64,000 bases of DNA from an uncultured Alphaproteobacteria bacterium (lineage in GTDB: Bacteria; Pseudomonadota; Alphaproteobacteria; UBA2966), in contig OY282368.1 of the NCBI GenBank assembly GCA_958295725.1, positions 62,001 to 126,000 of the forward strand. The letters run 5' to 3'. Under the pieces are notes generated by a model. It worked only from the letters and a program-made list of their open reading frames with translations, ran no database searches and was not told where the DNA came from. Positions 52,841 to 62,521 of the stretch are shown here, piece by piece; positions within the stretch are counted from its first letter, which is position 1; the number at the start of each line of letters is the position of its first letter. Both the position numbers and the translations under genes were made by a program.

Positions 52841-54220
52841 CTACGCCGCATCCTTGAGGAACCGCACCTCCGTGTCCGCCAACGCGCGGCGGAAGCGCGC
52901 GCCGAGCTCGTCGATCTCGTCTTCGGTGACGATCAACGGCGGGGCGCAGACCACGGTGTCGCCGAGCGCCCGCACGATCAACCCGTACTCGCGGGCCCGC
53001 GACATCAGGTAGGCGCCGACCTTGAGCGCCGGGTCGAAGGGCCGCTTGCCGGCCTTGTCGGCGACCAGCTCGACGCCGGCCATCAGCCCCACGCCGCGGG
53101 CCTCCCCCACCAGCGGACGGTCGGCGAGCGACCGGAACACCTCCTGGAAGCGCGGAGCGACGGCCCGCACGTGGCCTACGATGTCGCGCTCCTCGTAGAT
53201 GTCGAGCGCCTCAAGGGCCACGGCCGCCGCAACCGGATGGCCGGAGTAGGTGTATCCGTGGCCGAACACGCCGCTCTTCTCGCTCTCCGCCACCATCGCC
53301 CGGTAGATCGGCTCGGCGATGAAGGTCGCCGAGATCGGCAGGTAGGCGGACGACAGCGCCTTGGCGCAACACATGAGGTCGGGCCGGAGGCCGAAGGTCT
53401 CGCTGCCGAACATGTTCCCCGTCCGTCCGAAACCGCAGATGACCTCGTCGACGATGAACAGCACGCCGTACTCGCGCAACACGGCCTGCACCTTCTCGAA
53501 GTAGGTCCGCGGCGGCACGATGACGCCGCCGACCCCCATCACCGGCTCGGCGATGAAGGCGGCCACGGTCTCCGGGCCCTCGTCGAGGATCAGCCTCTCC
53601 AGGTTGGCGGCGAGGCGGTCCGCGAACTCCTCCTCGGTCTCGCCGGGGCGCGCGAAGCGGTAGTGATGCGGACAGTCGGCGTGCAGGACGTCGGCGATCG
53701 GCAGATTGAAGCCGCGGTGCAGGTCGGGGATGCCGCTCAGGCTCGTCGTGGCGACCGTCGTCCCGTGATAGCCGTTCCGCCGCCCGACGATCTTGCGCTT
53801 TCCGGGACGCCCCTCGGCGTTGTTGTGGTACCAGACCAGCTTGACCGCGGTGTCGTTGGCCTCGGAGCCGGAGCTGGCGAACAGGATCCTGGACATGGGA
53901 ACCGGCGACAGGGAGAGGAGGCGCTCGGCGAGAGCGATCGTCGTCTCGTGGCTCCGTCCGAGGAACGTCTGGTTGTAGGGCAGTTCCGCCATCTGGCGCG
54001 CCGCCGCGTCGACCAGGCGTCGCTCGCTGAAACCGAGCGCCGTGCACCACAGCCCGGACATACCCTCGATATAGGTCTTGCCGCTCTCGTCGGTGACGTA
54101 CACGCCGCTGCCGCGGTCGATGATGAACGGTCCGTCTTCCTCGTGAGCCTTGAGGTCGGTGAACGGATGCAGCACCGCCGCCACGTCCCTAGCGGCGGCG
54201 GAGTTGGGTTGGCCGGTCAT
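52841..54220 (-). CDS. Class III aminotransferase (omega-amino acid or beta-alanine type)
   Basis: 459 residues. VYVTDESGKTYIEGMSGLWC, ILFASSGSEANDTAVKLVWY, FIVDEVICGFGRTGNMFG and the PLP-lysine region LMCCAKALSSAYLPISA are family signatures. Substrates of this group include beta-alanine, taurine and other omega-amines with pyruvate. Its neighbours (M20 carbamoylase, amidase) would fit beta-alanine released from pyrimidine breakdown. The gene lies four bases downstream of the carbamoylase gene. Confidence 0.9.
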   Translation of the reverse strand: MTGQPNSAAARDVAAVLHPFTDLKAHEEDGPFIIDRGSGVYVTDESGKTYIEGMSGLWCTALGFSERRLVDAAARQMAELPYNQTFLGRSHETTIALAERLLSLSPVPMSRILFASSGSEANDTAVKLVWYHNNAEGRPGKRKIVGRRNGYHGTTVATTSLSGIPDLHRGFNLPIADVLHADCPHHYRFARPGETEEEFADRLAANLERLILDEGPETVAAFIAEPVMGVGGVIVPPRTYFEKVQAVLREYGVLFIVDEVICGFGRTGNMFGSETFGLRPDLMCCAKALSSAYLPISATFIAEPIYRAMVAESEKSGVFGHGYTYSGHPVAAAVALEALDIYEERDIVGHVRAVAPRFQEVFRSLADRPLVGEARGVGLMAGVELVADKAGKRPFDPALKVGAYLMSRAREYGLIVRALGDTVVCAPPLIVTEDEIDELGARFRRALADTEVRFLKDAA

Positions 54221-54224
54221 CGCG

Positions 54225-55484
54225 TCACGTCCTCCTGGAATGTCGGTCGGCCACGATTCCCGCCTCGGCCAGCGCGGCGCGCAGCAGCACGTTGGCGCCC
54301 GCGGCCACGTGTTCGGGAGCGCTGTACTCGGCCTCGTTGTGGCTCAATCCGTCCCGGCTCGGGATCAGGATCAGGCCCGACCGCGTCACTTCGGTCATCG
54401 GCACGGCGTCGTGTCCGGCGATGATCCGCAAATCCTGGCGTCCGTACCCGAGCTCGTCGGCGGCGGCGCGCAGCAGTTCCGCGAGCTCCGGATCGAAGCT
54501 CATCGGCCCCCAGGCGAAATAGGGTTCGAGCTCGAACCCCATGTCGAGCTCGTCGCCGAGCCGTGTCAGGGCGCTTCGCAGATCCTCTTCCATCTCGTCG
54601 ATGGCGGCCTGCTCGCGGTGCCGGAGATCGCAGCTCACCCGAACCGCGTCGGGGATGACGCCGCGGACGTTGGGCCAGACCTCGATGTGCGGCGCATTGG
54701 AACGGCCGTCGGGTCCGTAGGCGTTGCCGACGCGGTTGACCTCGAGGACCGCCCTGGCGGCGCCGACCATGGCGTCCTTTCGCCCCGCCATCGGAGTGGG
54801 GCCGACGTGCGCGGCCATGCCCTGCACCGAGATGACGAAATAGCGCGAGGCATGGGACCCCGTGACGACGCCGATCGTGTTGCCGCTCTCTTCGAGCAGC
54901 GGCCCCTGTTCGTTGTGGGCCTCGAAATAGGCGCCGATCTCCCGGTCGCCCACCTCGGCCGGGCCGTCGTAGCCGATCTCCGTCAATGCTTCCCGGACGC
55001 TGATGCCGTCGGCATCCACGCGGTCGAGCGCGTAGTCCACCGAGTGCGCCCCGACGAAGGCGAGCGATCCCAGGGTCACTGGCGAATAGCGCGCGCCTTC
55101 CTCGTTGGTCCAGACGATGACCTCCATCGGCGCCCGGGTCCGCACATCGGCGTCGTCGAGGGTGCGCAGCACCTCGAGTCCGGCGATCACGCCGAAGACT
55201 CCGTCGAACTTGCCGCCCGTCGGCACCGTGTCGAGATGGCTTCCGATGCAGACCGGCGGCCGCGAGTCGTCCGCGCCCGCGCGCCGCGCGAAGATGTTGC
55301 CGACGCGGTCGACGGTGACGGCGCAGCCCGCCTCCTTCGCCCAGCGCACGAACAGGTCGCGCGCCTCGCCGTCCTCGCGGCTCAACGCCAGACGCCGGGA
55401 CCCGCCCGCCGGGGTCGCGCCGATCCTGCCCATCTCCATGAGGGCCGACCACAGGCGCTCGGCGTCGATCGAGAGGTTCCTCAT
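54225..55484 (-). CDS. M20-family carbamoylase (N-carbamoyl amino acid or beta-ureidopropionase type)
   Basis: 419 residues. The di-zinc ligands appear in CIGSHLDTVPTGGKFDG and WTNEEGARYSPVTLGS, and AHVGPTPMAGRKDAMVGAA is the lid/dimerisation region. The end carries IPSRDGLSHNEAEYS. Close families are N-carbamoyl-amino acid hydrolase, allantoate amidohydrolase and beta-ureidopropionase. The start at 55484 (MRNLSIDAERLW) is divergent from the nucleotidyltransferase gene, sharing two bases. Confidence 0.9.
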   Translation of the reverse strand: MRNLSIDAERLWSALMEMGRIGATPAGGSRRLALSREDGEARDLFVRWAKEAGCAVTVDRVGNIFARRAGADDSRPPVCIGSHLDTVPTGGKFDGVFGVIAGLEVLRTLDDADVRTRAPMEVIVWTNEEGARYSPVTLGSLAFVGAHSVDYALDRVDADGISVREALTEIGYDGPAEVGDREIGAYFEAHNEQGPLLEESGNTIGVVTGSHASRYFVISVQGMAAHVGPTPMAGRKDAMVGAARAVLEVNRVGNAYGPDGRSNAPHIEVWPNVRGVIPDAVRVSCDLRHREQAAIDEMEEDLRSALTRLGDELDMGFELEPYFAWGPMSFDPELAELLRAAADELGYGRQDLRIIAGHDAVPMTEVTRSGLILIPSRDGLSHNEAEYSAPEHVAAGANVLLRAALAEAGIVADRHSRRT

Positions 55485-55899
55485 GGTGCGGGACGCTATC
55501 ACGCCGCTCCGGCCGGTTCGACTCCCTCTTCCGCCGCGGGACCGAGGAGACTGCGGAGCGGGGAAGATCGACGACCGGGAGCGGCCGAGTCCGCATATCG
55601 ACGCGCCGCCGGCCGCGATCGCGGCGTTCTGCAAGCGCTGGCGGATCGTCGAGCTGGCGCTGTTCGGTTCCGTGCTTCGGGACGACTTCGGTCCCGAGAG
55701 CGATGTCGACGCGCTGGTCGGTTTCGACGGGAACACCCACTATTCCCTGTTCGATCTCGACCGCATGGAGTCCGAACCCGGGAAGATATTCGGGCGCAAA
55801 CCCGTATGGACCACGGCGCGCGAGCGCGTCCCGGAATTACTGGCGCAACTCGAATCGTTGGCACCGCCTGACCCTGACGTGTCGCCGGATAGCGAATAA
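55483..55899 (+). CDS. Minimal nucleotidyltransferase (MNT-like) protein
   Basis: 138 residues. The Pol-beta-like signature reads ALFGSVLRDDFGPESDVDAL, giving Gly62-Ser63 and Asp74/Asp76. The third carboxylate usual in MNT antitoxins (K-V-D-L-V-T) appears lost in RKPVWTTARERV. MNT proteins of HEPN/MNT pairs transfer AMP to their HEPN toxin, but no HEPN gene lies on either side. ATG 55483 has GAGAGG six bases upstream and starts on the first bases of the divergent carbamoylase gene. The basic N-terminal 30 residues are unlike the family. Confidence 0.6.
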   Translation: MVRDAITPLRPVRLPLPPRDRGDCGAGKIDDRERPSPHIDAPPAAIAAFCKRWRIVELALFGSVLRDDFGPESDVDALVGFDGNTHYSLFDLDRMESEPGKIFGRKPVWTTARERVPELLAQLESLAPPDPDVSPDSE

Positions 55900-55971
55900 C
55901 CGAAACTTTGCGAAAGCCGGATCGGAATCGAACAATATCTCTTCAACGGAATCGATGGTATGAATTTTCTT

Positions 55972-56526
55972 CTACTCCTTCTCCTCGACGGAGAAAACGA
56001 TCAATTCTCTGGGGTTGAATTTATAATTCTTCCCTCCAGGTTTTCTTTTCCCGGCGTGAATTGTCTCGATTCTTACTCGTTCTATCGATCCAGTAGTCGA
56101 ATCCGAAAAGAACAAATGCCCTCCCAGACTGGGTTCGACGACTGTCCAATGCGGGTCAGGTGCTTCCATACCTACGATCGCACAAAGAACATCTTCATCT
56201 TCTTTTCCAAATATATCTGCGAGTTTCTCCCAATAATCTTCATTGGTTTTGGGAGAATTCCTGAGAAATGGATACGTCACCTTGATCCGGAATTCATAAT
56301 GATGTTGACATGTAGAAATCATCTTCCTCATGTCTCCGAACGACGTTCCATCCCACAGGATGCTGGGCCACCTGCTTTCTGCTAACGCGCTACAGCAAAT
56401 CTTGAAAATATCCCCCAATTCCTCTTCTATTTTTTCTTCAGGTATATCGTAGCCGCATATTTCGTAGGCATTGGAGATCGCATACATGCCGCACAGACCG
56501 TCGTATTCGCCTTGGTATCCTGGCAT
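55972..56526 (-). CDS. Papain-like cysteine-protease-like protein (C39-like), AT-rich
   Basis: 184 residues, much more AT-rich than all neighbours, with a good AAGGAG ribosome site. The N-terminus MPGYQGEYDGLCGMYAISNA places a Cys (12) after a Gln and in a G-x-C-G context. HWTVVEP (His126) and FFSDS (Asp142) complete a possible Cys-His-Asp triad as in C39-like or papain-like peptidases. There is no signal peptide or membrane helix. No partner that it could process is identifiable. Probably acquired by transfer. Function not assigned. Confidence 0.7.
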   Translation of the reverse strand: MPGYQGEYDGLCGMYAISNAYEICGYDIPEEKIEEELGDIFKICCSALAESRWPSILWDGTSFGDMRKMISTCQHHYEFRIKVTYPFLRNSPKTNEDYWEKLADIFGKEDEDVLCAIVGMEAPDPHWTVVEPSLGGHLFFSDSTTGSIERVRIETIHAGKRKPGGKNYKFNPRELIVFSVEEKE

Positions 56527-56554
56527 CGGGCACTCCTTTCCATTGTATGCCGGT

Positions 56555-58063
56555 TCACCGGTCCGCCGCCGCGGGGACGCGCCGCTCGATGTGATAGGGC
56601 TCGGCGGCCAGCGCGCCGCAGAACTCCCCGCCGACCGCCTGCGCCTGCCCGAGCAGCTCCGGATTCCGGGACATCAGCTCCTCGAACCGGGGCCGCAGCC
56701 TGTCGGCCTCGGCGGCGAGCCCCGCCATGTCGACGGTCGTGGGCCTGCCGTTCTCCACCACCGTCTTCCCGCCCACCATGACGGTGTCCACGCTGCCGCC
56801 GTCCTCGACGTGGACGATCTGGAGCAACGGGTCGTTCAGGGGTATCCAGTTGATCCGCCCGAGGTCCAGAAAGACGATATCCGCCTTGTATCCCGGCGCG
56901 AGGCGCCCGAGCTTGTCGAGGCCCAGCGTCCGCGCGCCGCCGACGGTCGCCGCGTGGAACGCCTCGGCGGCCGAAAGGCCGGCGTCGCGGCCGCGGCCGT
57001 GCGCCGTCGAGACGAGCGCGGCGAGGCGCGTCGCCTCGTACATGTTCTGATGGTCCGACGAGCGCGCGCCGTCGGTGCCGACGCCCACGTCGAGGCCCGC
57101 GTCGAGCATCTTGCGGACGTCCGCGATCCCGACCCCGAGCCGCAGGTTGCTGCCCGGGTTGTGCGCGAGCGCGGCGCCGCTGTCGGCGAGCCGCCGGACA
57201 TCGTCGTCGTCGAGCCAGACTCCGTGCGCCGCCGTGAAGTTCGGGCCCAGAACGCCGAGGCCGTCGAGCCAGGCCGTCACGGTCTTGCCGAACCGCTTGA
57301 GGCCGGAGACGGCCTGTATCCTGGACTCCGCGAGATGGGTGTGAAGTCCGGCGCCGTTTTCCCGGGCCAGCTCCGCGAGCCCCGTGAACAGGGACGCCGT
57401 GCAGTGGTGGGCGATGGCGGGCGAGACGGCGAGACGCACGAGGCCGCCCTCTCCGCGCCAGTCCCGGAACAGCGTCCGGTACTGGCTCAGGATCGCCCCT
57501 TCGGGCGAGACGGCGCGATCTTCGAGGTCCCGGCGGAGCGACGGCGGCAGCGCGTCCAGGAAGCCCGGCACGGCGTGAAAGACGGAGATGTCGGCCACCA
57601 TCGGGGCGACCACGGCGCGTATGCCGACGTCGACGTAGGCCCGCGCCACGCTGTCCAGGGCGTCGATGGTCGGCAGGGGCAGAGGCAGGGGCAGGTCGTA
57701 GCAGGCGGTGCACCCCTTGAGCGCCATCTCCACCGCCGCGATCCTGGTGGACAGCCGGGTCGCCTCGAGACTCAGGTCGGCGTTGATCCAGGGACTGACG
57801 GTGAGGAACCGCTCCAGGGTCCAGCGGTCCGTCGTGGCCTTGTGCGCCGCGTGGTAACCATGGGTATGGGCGTTGACCAGCCCCGGATGCAGCAGCTTGC
57901 CGCGCGCGTCGACCGGAATGGCGTCGTCGGGTGCCGCGAGGCCGGGAGGGCCGACGTCCCGGATCGTATCGCCCTCGATCAGCAGGTCGCCGGGTTCCGC
58001 CCCGGGCCGGGCGCCGTCGAGCACGCGCCCGCCCCTGACGATGATCGCCCTTCCGTCGCCCAT
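56555..58063 (-). CDS. Cytosine-deaminase/TrzN-like amidohydrolase
   Basis: 502 residues. The metal-binding His-x-His is in [32 protein letters not shown] gives the third and fourth His, [19 protein letters not shown] and [19 protein letters not shown] (catalytic Asp) follow. This pattern matches subfamilies that deaminate or dechlorinate heterocycles, including 8-oxoguanine deaminase and atrazine hydrolases. The substrate is unknown, but the gene sits in a nitrogen catabolism group. Confidence 0.9.
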   Translation of the reverse strand: MGDGRAIIVRGGRVLDGARPGAEPGDLLIEGDTIRDVGPPGLAAPDDAIPVDARGKLLHPGLVNAHTHGYHAAHKATTDRWTLERFLTVSPWINADLSLEATRLSTRIAAVEMALKGCTACYDLPLPLPLPTIDALDSVARAYVDVGIRAVVAPMVADISVFHAVPGFLDALPPSLRRDLEDRAVSPEGAILSQYRTLFRDWRGEGGLVRLAVSPAIAHHCTASLFTGLAELARENGAGLHTHLAESRIQAVSGLKRFGKTVTAWLDGLGVLGPNFTAAHGVWLDDDDVRRLADSGAALAHNPGSNLRLGVGIADVRKMLDAGLDVGVGTDGARSSDHQNMYEATRLAALVSTAHGRGRDAGLSAAEAFHAATVGGARTLGLDKLGRLAPGYKADIVFLDLGRINWIPLNDPLLQIVHVEDGGSVDTVMVGGKTVVENGRPTTVDMAGLAAEADRLRPRFEELMSRNPELLGQAQAVGGEFCGALAAEPYHIERRVPAAADR

Positions 58064-58166
58064 CCGGCGATCATCCCCCGCCGGCCCTCCGCGGTTCAAG
58101 GCTTTCCCTTGCCGACCGGGGACCTCCTGTCGTATCCATGACCGTCCAGCACGCACGAGGCGCGTC

Positions 58167-60614
58167 ATGTCCGACAAACCGCCGGAGCAGGCCCGGGTCG
58201 TCATCGTCGGCGGCGGTGTCATCGGCTGTAGCGTCGCCTATCACCTGACTCGGGCGGGCTGGACCGACGTCGTCCTGCTGGAGCGAAAGTCGCTGACCAG
58301 CGGGACGACATGGCACGCCGCGGGCCTGATCGGACAGCTCCGCGCCACGCCCGACATGACGCGCCTCGCCCGGTACACGACCGAGGTTCTGCTGTCTCTG
58401 GAGAAGGAGACCGGTCAGGCCGTCGGCTACAAGCAGAACGGGGCGTTGCTCGTGACGGCCGACGAAGAGCGGTTCACCGAGCTCAAGCGCAATGCCTCCA
58501 CGGGCCGGTGCCTCGGGCTCGAGGTCCGGGTGCTGTCGCCGGGGGAGGCGCTGGACTTGTGGCCGCTGTTGAACGCCGACGACCTGATCGGCGGGGTCTT
58601 CATCCCGAGCGAGGGGCAGACGAATCCCGTCGACACGACGCTGGCCTACGCCAGGGGCGCGCGTATGCGCGGCGCGCGGATATTCGAGAACACCAAGGTT
58701 ACGGCCATACGCCGGAGCGGCGGTCGGGTCACGGGCGTGTCGACGGACGACGGCGACATCCGCGCGGAGTTCGTCGTCAACTGCGGCGGCATGTGGGGCC
58801 GCGAGATCGGCCGGCTGGCGGGGGTCAACGTGCCCCTCCACGCCGCCGAGCACTTCTACATCGTGACCGAGCCGATCGCGGGGTTGAGCCCCGACACCCC
58901 GTCGCTGCGCGAGCAGAACGCGGGCGTCTACGTCAAGGAGGACGCGGGCAAACTGCTCGTGGGCGCCTTCGAGAAGGAGGCCCGGCCCTGGGGCATGAAC
59001 GGCATCCCCGAGGACTTCGAGTTCGATCAACTGCCCGAGGACTGGGACCACTTCGAGCCCATCATGGAGAGCGCCCTGCATCGCATTCCCGTCCTCGCGG
59101 AGACGGGGGTGCAGACGTTCTTCTGCGGACCGGAGAGCTTCACGCCGGATGACCGCTACCTCCTCGGCGAGGCGCCGGAACTTCGAAACTTCTATATCGC
59201 GTGCGGGTTCAACTCGATCGGCATCGGGTCGTCGGGCGGCGCGGGCAAGATGCTCGCGGAGTGGATCGTCAACGGTCATCCGGGCATGGACCTCTGGGAG
59301 GTCGACCCGCGCCGGATGCGGCCTTTCCAGGGAAATGCCCGCTATCTCGAGGAGCGCGTCGTCGAAGGGCTGGGCCTCCTCTACGACATGCACTGGCCCT
59401 TCCGGCAGTTCGCGACGGCGCGGGGCATCCGCAAGTCGCCCCTCCACGACCGGCTCGCGGCGCGGCGCGCCTGCTTCGGGGAGGCCGCCGGCTGGGAGCG
59501 TCCCAACTGGTACGCGCCGGAAGGCGTCGAGCCCCGGTACGAGTATTCCTGGCGGCGTCAGAACTGGTTCGAGTATTCGGCGGACGAGCATCGGGCGGTC
59601 CGTGAGCGCGTCGGGCTGATCGACCAGAGCAGCTTCGGAAAGATCCTGGTGTCCGGCGCCCACGCGGAGTCGGCGCTCAACGGCATCTGCGCCAACGACG
59701 TCGCGGTTCCCGTGGGCCGCGTCGTCTACACGCAATGGCTCAACGACCGCGGCGGCATCGAGGCCGACGTCACCGTGACCCGCCTCGCGGAGGACAGCTT
59801 CCTCGTCGTGACCGGGGCGGAGAATCAGGCGCGGGACGTCGACTGGCTCAACCGCCACATCCCCGACGGGTCACGAGCCGCGGTCACGGACGTGACGTCC
59901 GCCTACGCCGTCCTCGGCGTTATGGGACCGGGGGCCCGGGATCTGCTGTCGCGGGTCACGAGCGCGGATCTCGGCAACGACGCCTTCCCCTTCGCGACCT
60001 CCCGCGAGATCGACGTCGGCTACGCGACGGCGCGCGCGACCCGCATCACGTACGTCGGGGAGCTGGGCTGGGAGCTCTACGCGCCGGTCGAATTCGCCGC
60101 CGGCGTCTACGACGAGCTCATGGCTCACGGTCGGGACGTCGGGCTGACCCCCGTCGGGTTCCACGCGGTCGACTCCCTCCGCATGGAAAAGGGCTGTCGC
60201 CACTGGGGACACGACATCGGCGACGAGGACACGCCACGGGAAGCCGGCCTTGGCTTCGCCGTGGCATACGGGAAGAACGCCGGGTTCATCGGCCGCGACG
60301 CCGTGCTGCGCCAGAGGGACGCCGGCATCGACAAGCGCCTCGTCCTGTTCGCCCTGGAGGACCCGGAGCCGCTGCTCTACCGCTACGAGCCGATCCGCCG
60401 CGACGGCGAGATCGTCGGGTATCTCACGTCCGGCATGTTCGGCCACACGGTCGGCGCCGCCGTCGGCATGGGCTATGTCCGACACGAAGCGGGCGTCACG
60501 CGGGAATGGATCGAGGCCGGGAGTTACGAGATCGAGGTCGCCGGCGAACGGTTTCCCGCGCGGGCGTCGCTCGCCCCCTTCCACGACCCCGGGCGCGAAC
60601 GGATCCTGGCGTAG
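58167..60614 (+). CDS. Dimethylglycine/sarcosine dehydrogenase-like FAD enzyme with folate-binding domain
   Basis: 815 residues. The N-terminal DAO fold has [20 protein letters not shown] (FAD) and [14 protein letters not shown], where the His is the covalent flavin site in dimethylglycine dehydrogenase. The C-terminal half is GcvT-like ([55 protein letters not shown]). It should oxidatively demethylate an N-methyl amine and pass the one-carbon unit to tetrahydrofolate. It is divergent from the amidohydrolase gene. Confidence 0.93.
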   Translation: MSDKPPEQARVVIVGGGVIGCSVAYHLTRAGWTDVVLLERKSLTSGTTWHAAGLIGQLRATPDMTRLARYTTEVLLSLEKETGQAVGYKQNGALLVTADEERFTELKRNASTGRCLGLEVRVLSPGEALDLWPLLNADDLIGGVFIPSEGQTNPVDTTLAYARGARMRGARIFENTKVTAIRRSGGRVTGVSTDDGDIRAEFVVNCGGMWGREIGRLAGVNVPLHAAEHFYIVTEPIAGLSPDTPSLREQNAGVYVKEDAGKLLVGAFEKEARPWGMNGIPEDFEFDQLPEDWDHFEPIMESALHRIPVLAETGVQTFFCGPESFTPDDRYLLGEAPELRNFYIACGFNSIGIGSSGGAGKMLAEWIVNGHPGMDLWEVDPRRMRPFQGNARYLEERVVEGLGLLYDMHWPFRQFATARGIRKSPLHDRLAARRACFGEAAGWERPNWYAPEGVEPRYEYSWRRQNWFEYSADEHRAVRERVGLIDQSSFGKILVSGAHAESALNGICANDVAVPVGRVVYTQWLNDRGGIEADVTVTRLAEDSFLVVTGAENQARDVDWLNRHIPDGSRAAVTDVTSAYAVLGVMGPGARDLLSRVTSADLGNDAFPFATSREIDVGYATARATRITYVGELGWELYAPVEFAAGVYDELMAHGRDVGLTPVGFHAVDSLRMEKGCRHWGHDIGDEDTPREAGLGFAVAYGKNAGFIGRDAVLRQRDAGIDKRLVLFALEDPEPLLYRYEPIRRDGEIVGYLTSGMFGHTVGAAVGMGYVRHEAGVTREWIEAGSYEIEVAGERFPARASLAPFHDPGRERILA

Positions 60615-60635
60615 CGCCGTTCCCGGTCATCCCGG

Positions 60636-61439
60636 TCAACCGCTTCCTCGCAGCGACCGCCGCAATCCGGCGATCTCCTCGCGCAGTTCCGCCATCTCCC
60701 GGCGCAGGGACTCCGTATCCTCGTCCATGCGCGCCCCGATGTGCCGGGCCTCCTCGGCATGTTGCGTCTGCATGGCGTCCACGATGACGCCGATGAACAG
60801 GTTGATGACGGCGAAGCTGGTCACCAGGATGAACGGCACGAAGAAGGCCCAGGCATGGGGGAACTCGACCATGATCGGGCGCACGATGCCCATCGACCAG
60901 CTTTCCAGGGTCATGATCTGGAACAGGCTGAACATCGAGGCGCCGACGCTGCCGAACCATTCGTCGAATCTTCCGCCGAAGAAATTGGTCGCCAGCACCG
61001 CCGAGACATAGAAGATCAGGGCGATCAGACCGACGATCGAGACCATGCCCGGGATGGCGGTGACGAGCGCCTGGATCACCGCCCGCATTCGGGGCACCGC
61101 CGACACCAGGCGCAGGACGCGGAGAATGCGGAGCGCGCGCAGCACCGCCAGGGGGCCGGAGGCCGGAAGCAGGGCGATGCCGACGATCAGGAAATCGAAG
61201 ACGTTCCAGCCGTCCCGGAAGAAGCCGACCCCCCGCCCGAACAGCTTCGCGGCGATCTCGACGACGAACACGCCGAGTACGAGCGTATCGAAAGCGACGA
61301 GGGCGCCGCCGAATCTCCCCATGACCGCGGGCGACGTCTCCAGACCGAGCGAGATGGCGTTGAGAACGATCAACGCCGTGACGAACGTCTGGGCCCGTTT
61401 GCCCTCGATGAATTCCGCAACCCGCGGTCTGGTCGTCAT
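60636..61439 (-). CDS. Bacterial voltage-gated sodium channel (NavAb-like)
   Basis: 267 residues with six membrane helices. S4 is LRALRILRVLRLVSAVPRMR with regularly spaced Arg. The pore loop contains FQIMTLESWSMGIVRP, where T-L-E-S-W-S-M is the exact sodium filter of the NavAb channel. A C-terminal coiled coil (DEDTESLRREMAELREEIAG) should drive tetramerisation. It conducts Na+ after membrane depolarisation. Neighbouring genes do not point to a flagellar or pH-homeostasis role. Confidence 0.92.
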   Translation of the reverse strand: MTTRPRVAEFIEGKRAQTFVTALIVLNAISLGLETSPAVMGRFGGALVAFDTLVLGVFVVEIAAKLFGRGVGFFRDGWNVFDFLIVGIALLPASGPLAVLRALRILRVLRLVSAVPRMRAVIQALVTAIPGMVSIVGLIALIFYVSAVLATNFFGGRFDEWFGSVGASMFSLFQIMTLESWSMGIVRPIMVEFPHAWAFFVPFILVTSFAVINLFIGVIVDAMQTQHAEEARHIGARMDEDTESLRREMAELREEIAGLRRSLRGSG

Positions 61440-61564
61440 GTCCCCTCGCCCGTCGTCCTGAAATGCCGATCCATCGCGACGGGTTACATAGGTCGGGTGT
61501 CGCCGCCGCGCAACGCGGACGTTCGGACGTTCGAGAAGTTTTCGAGGAGCGCGCGGGGCGGCGC

Positions 61565-62395
61565 TCAGGCCGACGCGCCGCCGCGGCGATCCTCGACCCC
61601 CGAGCCCCGTGGGCGCGTGGTCAGGCTCATGCCGCCATCGACCACGAGACATTGCCCGGTCACGTATCGCGCCCAATCCGAGCAGAAGTAGAGGACGGCG
61701 CGACCCACGTCCCAGCCTTCGCCCTCGATCTCCAACAAGGAGGCCCTGCGTCGCCGCTCGCGCGCCTCGTCCGTCATGCCCTTGTGGAAAAGCCGCGGCG
61801 TATGCATGGCGCCCGGCAGGATGCAGTTGACGCGGATGCCGTCGGCGCCATGATCGACCGCCATGGCGCGGGTGAGCGACATTATGGCGCCCTTCGACGT
61901 GGAATAGGCCGTCATGCCGCGCGGGCGGATGGCGGCCGTCGAGGCGATGTTGACGATGGCTCCGCCGTCGCCGCTCCCGACCATCGCCGGCACGGCGTAT
62001 TTCGAGGCCAGGAAGACGCTTTCGACGTTGACCCGCATGACCGCCTCCCAGGCTTCCCGGCCCTCCTCGACGACGCTGCCCTTGCTGCTGACGCCGACGT
62101 TGTTGTCGAGGATGTCGAGCCTGCCGAACCGCTCCAGCGCCGCGGCCACCATGCCCCGGCACTGATCTTCGTGACCGAGATCGGCCATGTGGGCGACCGC
62201 TTCGCCGCCTTCGGCCTCGATCATCTCCACCGTGTTCTCCGCCAGATCGAGAAACCGGTCGACGACCAGCACGCGGGCGCCGGCGCGGGCGAGCATGACG
62301 GCCGCCGCGCGCCCGTTGCCGATACCCTCGCCCGCCGCGCCGCCGCCGGTGACGATGGCCGCCCTGCCCTCCAGTCCGAGACTCTCCCTCAACAC
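61565..62395 (-). CDS. Short-chain dehydrogenase/reductase (SDR)
   Basis: 276 residues. The cofactor motif is TGGGAAGEGIGNGRAAAVML near the N-terminus, LDNNVGVSS replaces the usual N-N-A-G, and the catalytic Ser-Tyr-Lys is in VNIASTAA and YSTSKGA. The substrate is unknown. The alternate D-N-N-V-G motif occurs in some dehydrogenases of this family. The gene is alone between the sodium channel and a membrane protein gene. Confidence 0.9.
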   Translation of the reverse strand: MLRESLGLEGRAAIVTGGGAAGEGIGNGRAAAVMLARAGARVLVVDRFLDLAENTVEMIEAEGGEAVAHMADLGHEDQCRGMVAAALERFGRLDILDNNVGVSSKGSVVEEGREAWEAVMRVNVESVFLASKYAVPAMVGSGDGGAIVNIASTAAIRPRGMTAYSTSKGAIMSLTRAMAVDHGADGIRVNCILPGAMHTPRLFHKGMTDEARERRRRASLLEIEGEGWDVGRAVLYFCSDWARYVTGQCLVVDGGMSLTTRPRGSGVEDRRGGASA

Positions 62396-62521
62396 GATCG
62401 CTCCCTCTGTCCGCCGCGCGCGGGACCGCCCGTGGGCGACCGCGCCGTCCGTCCCGTTCGAGTAGTCTCCGGGGGCGGCGCCAGCATAGCACGGCGGGCG
62501 TCGCGCCGGGCGGTTCCGGGC

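Noticed and set aside
55105..55482. N-terminal extension of the nucleotidyltransferase frame
   Set aside because: It lies antisense within the carbamoylase gene, is Arg/Ser/Pro-rich and has no motifs; the ATG at 55483 has a ribosome site.
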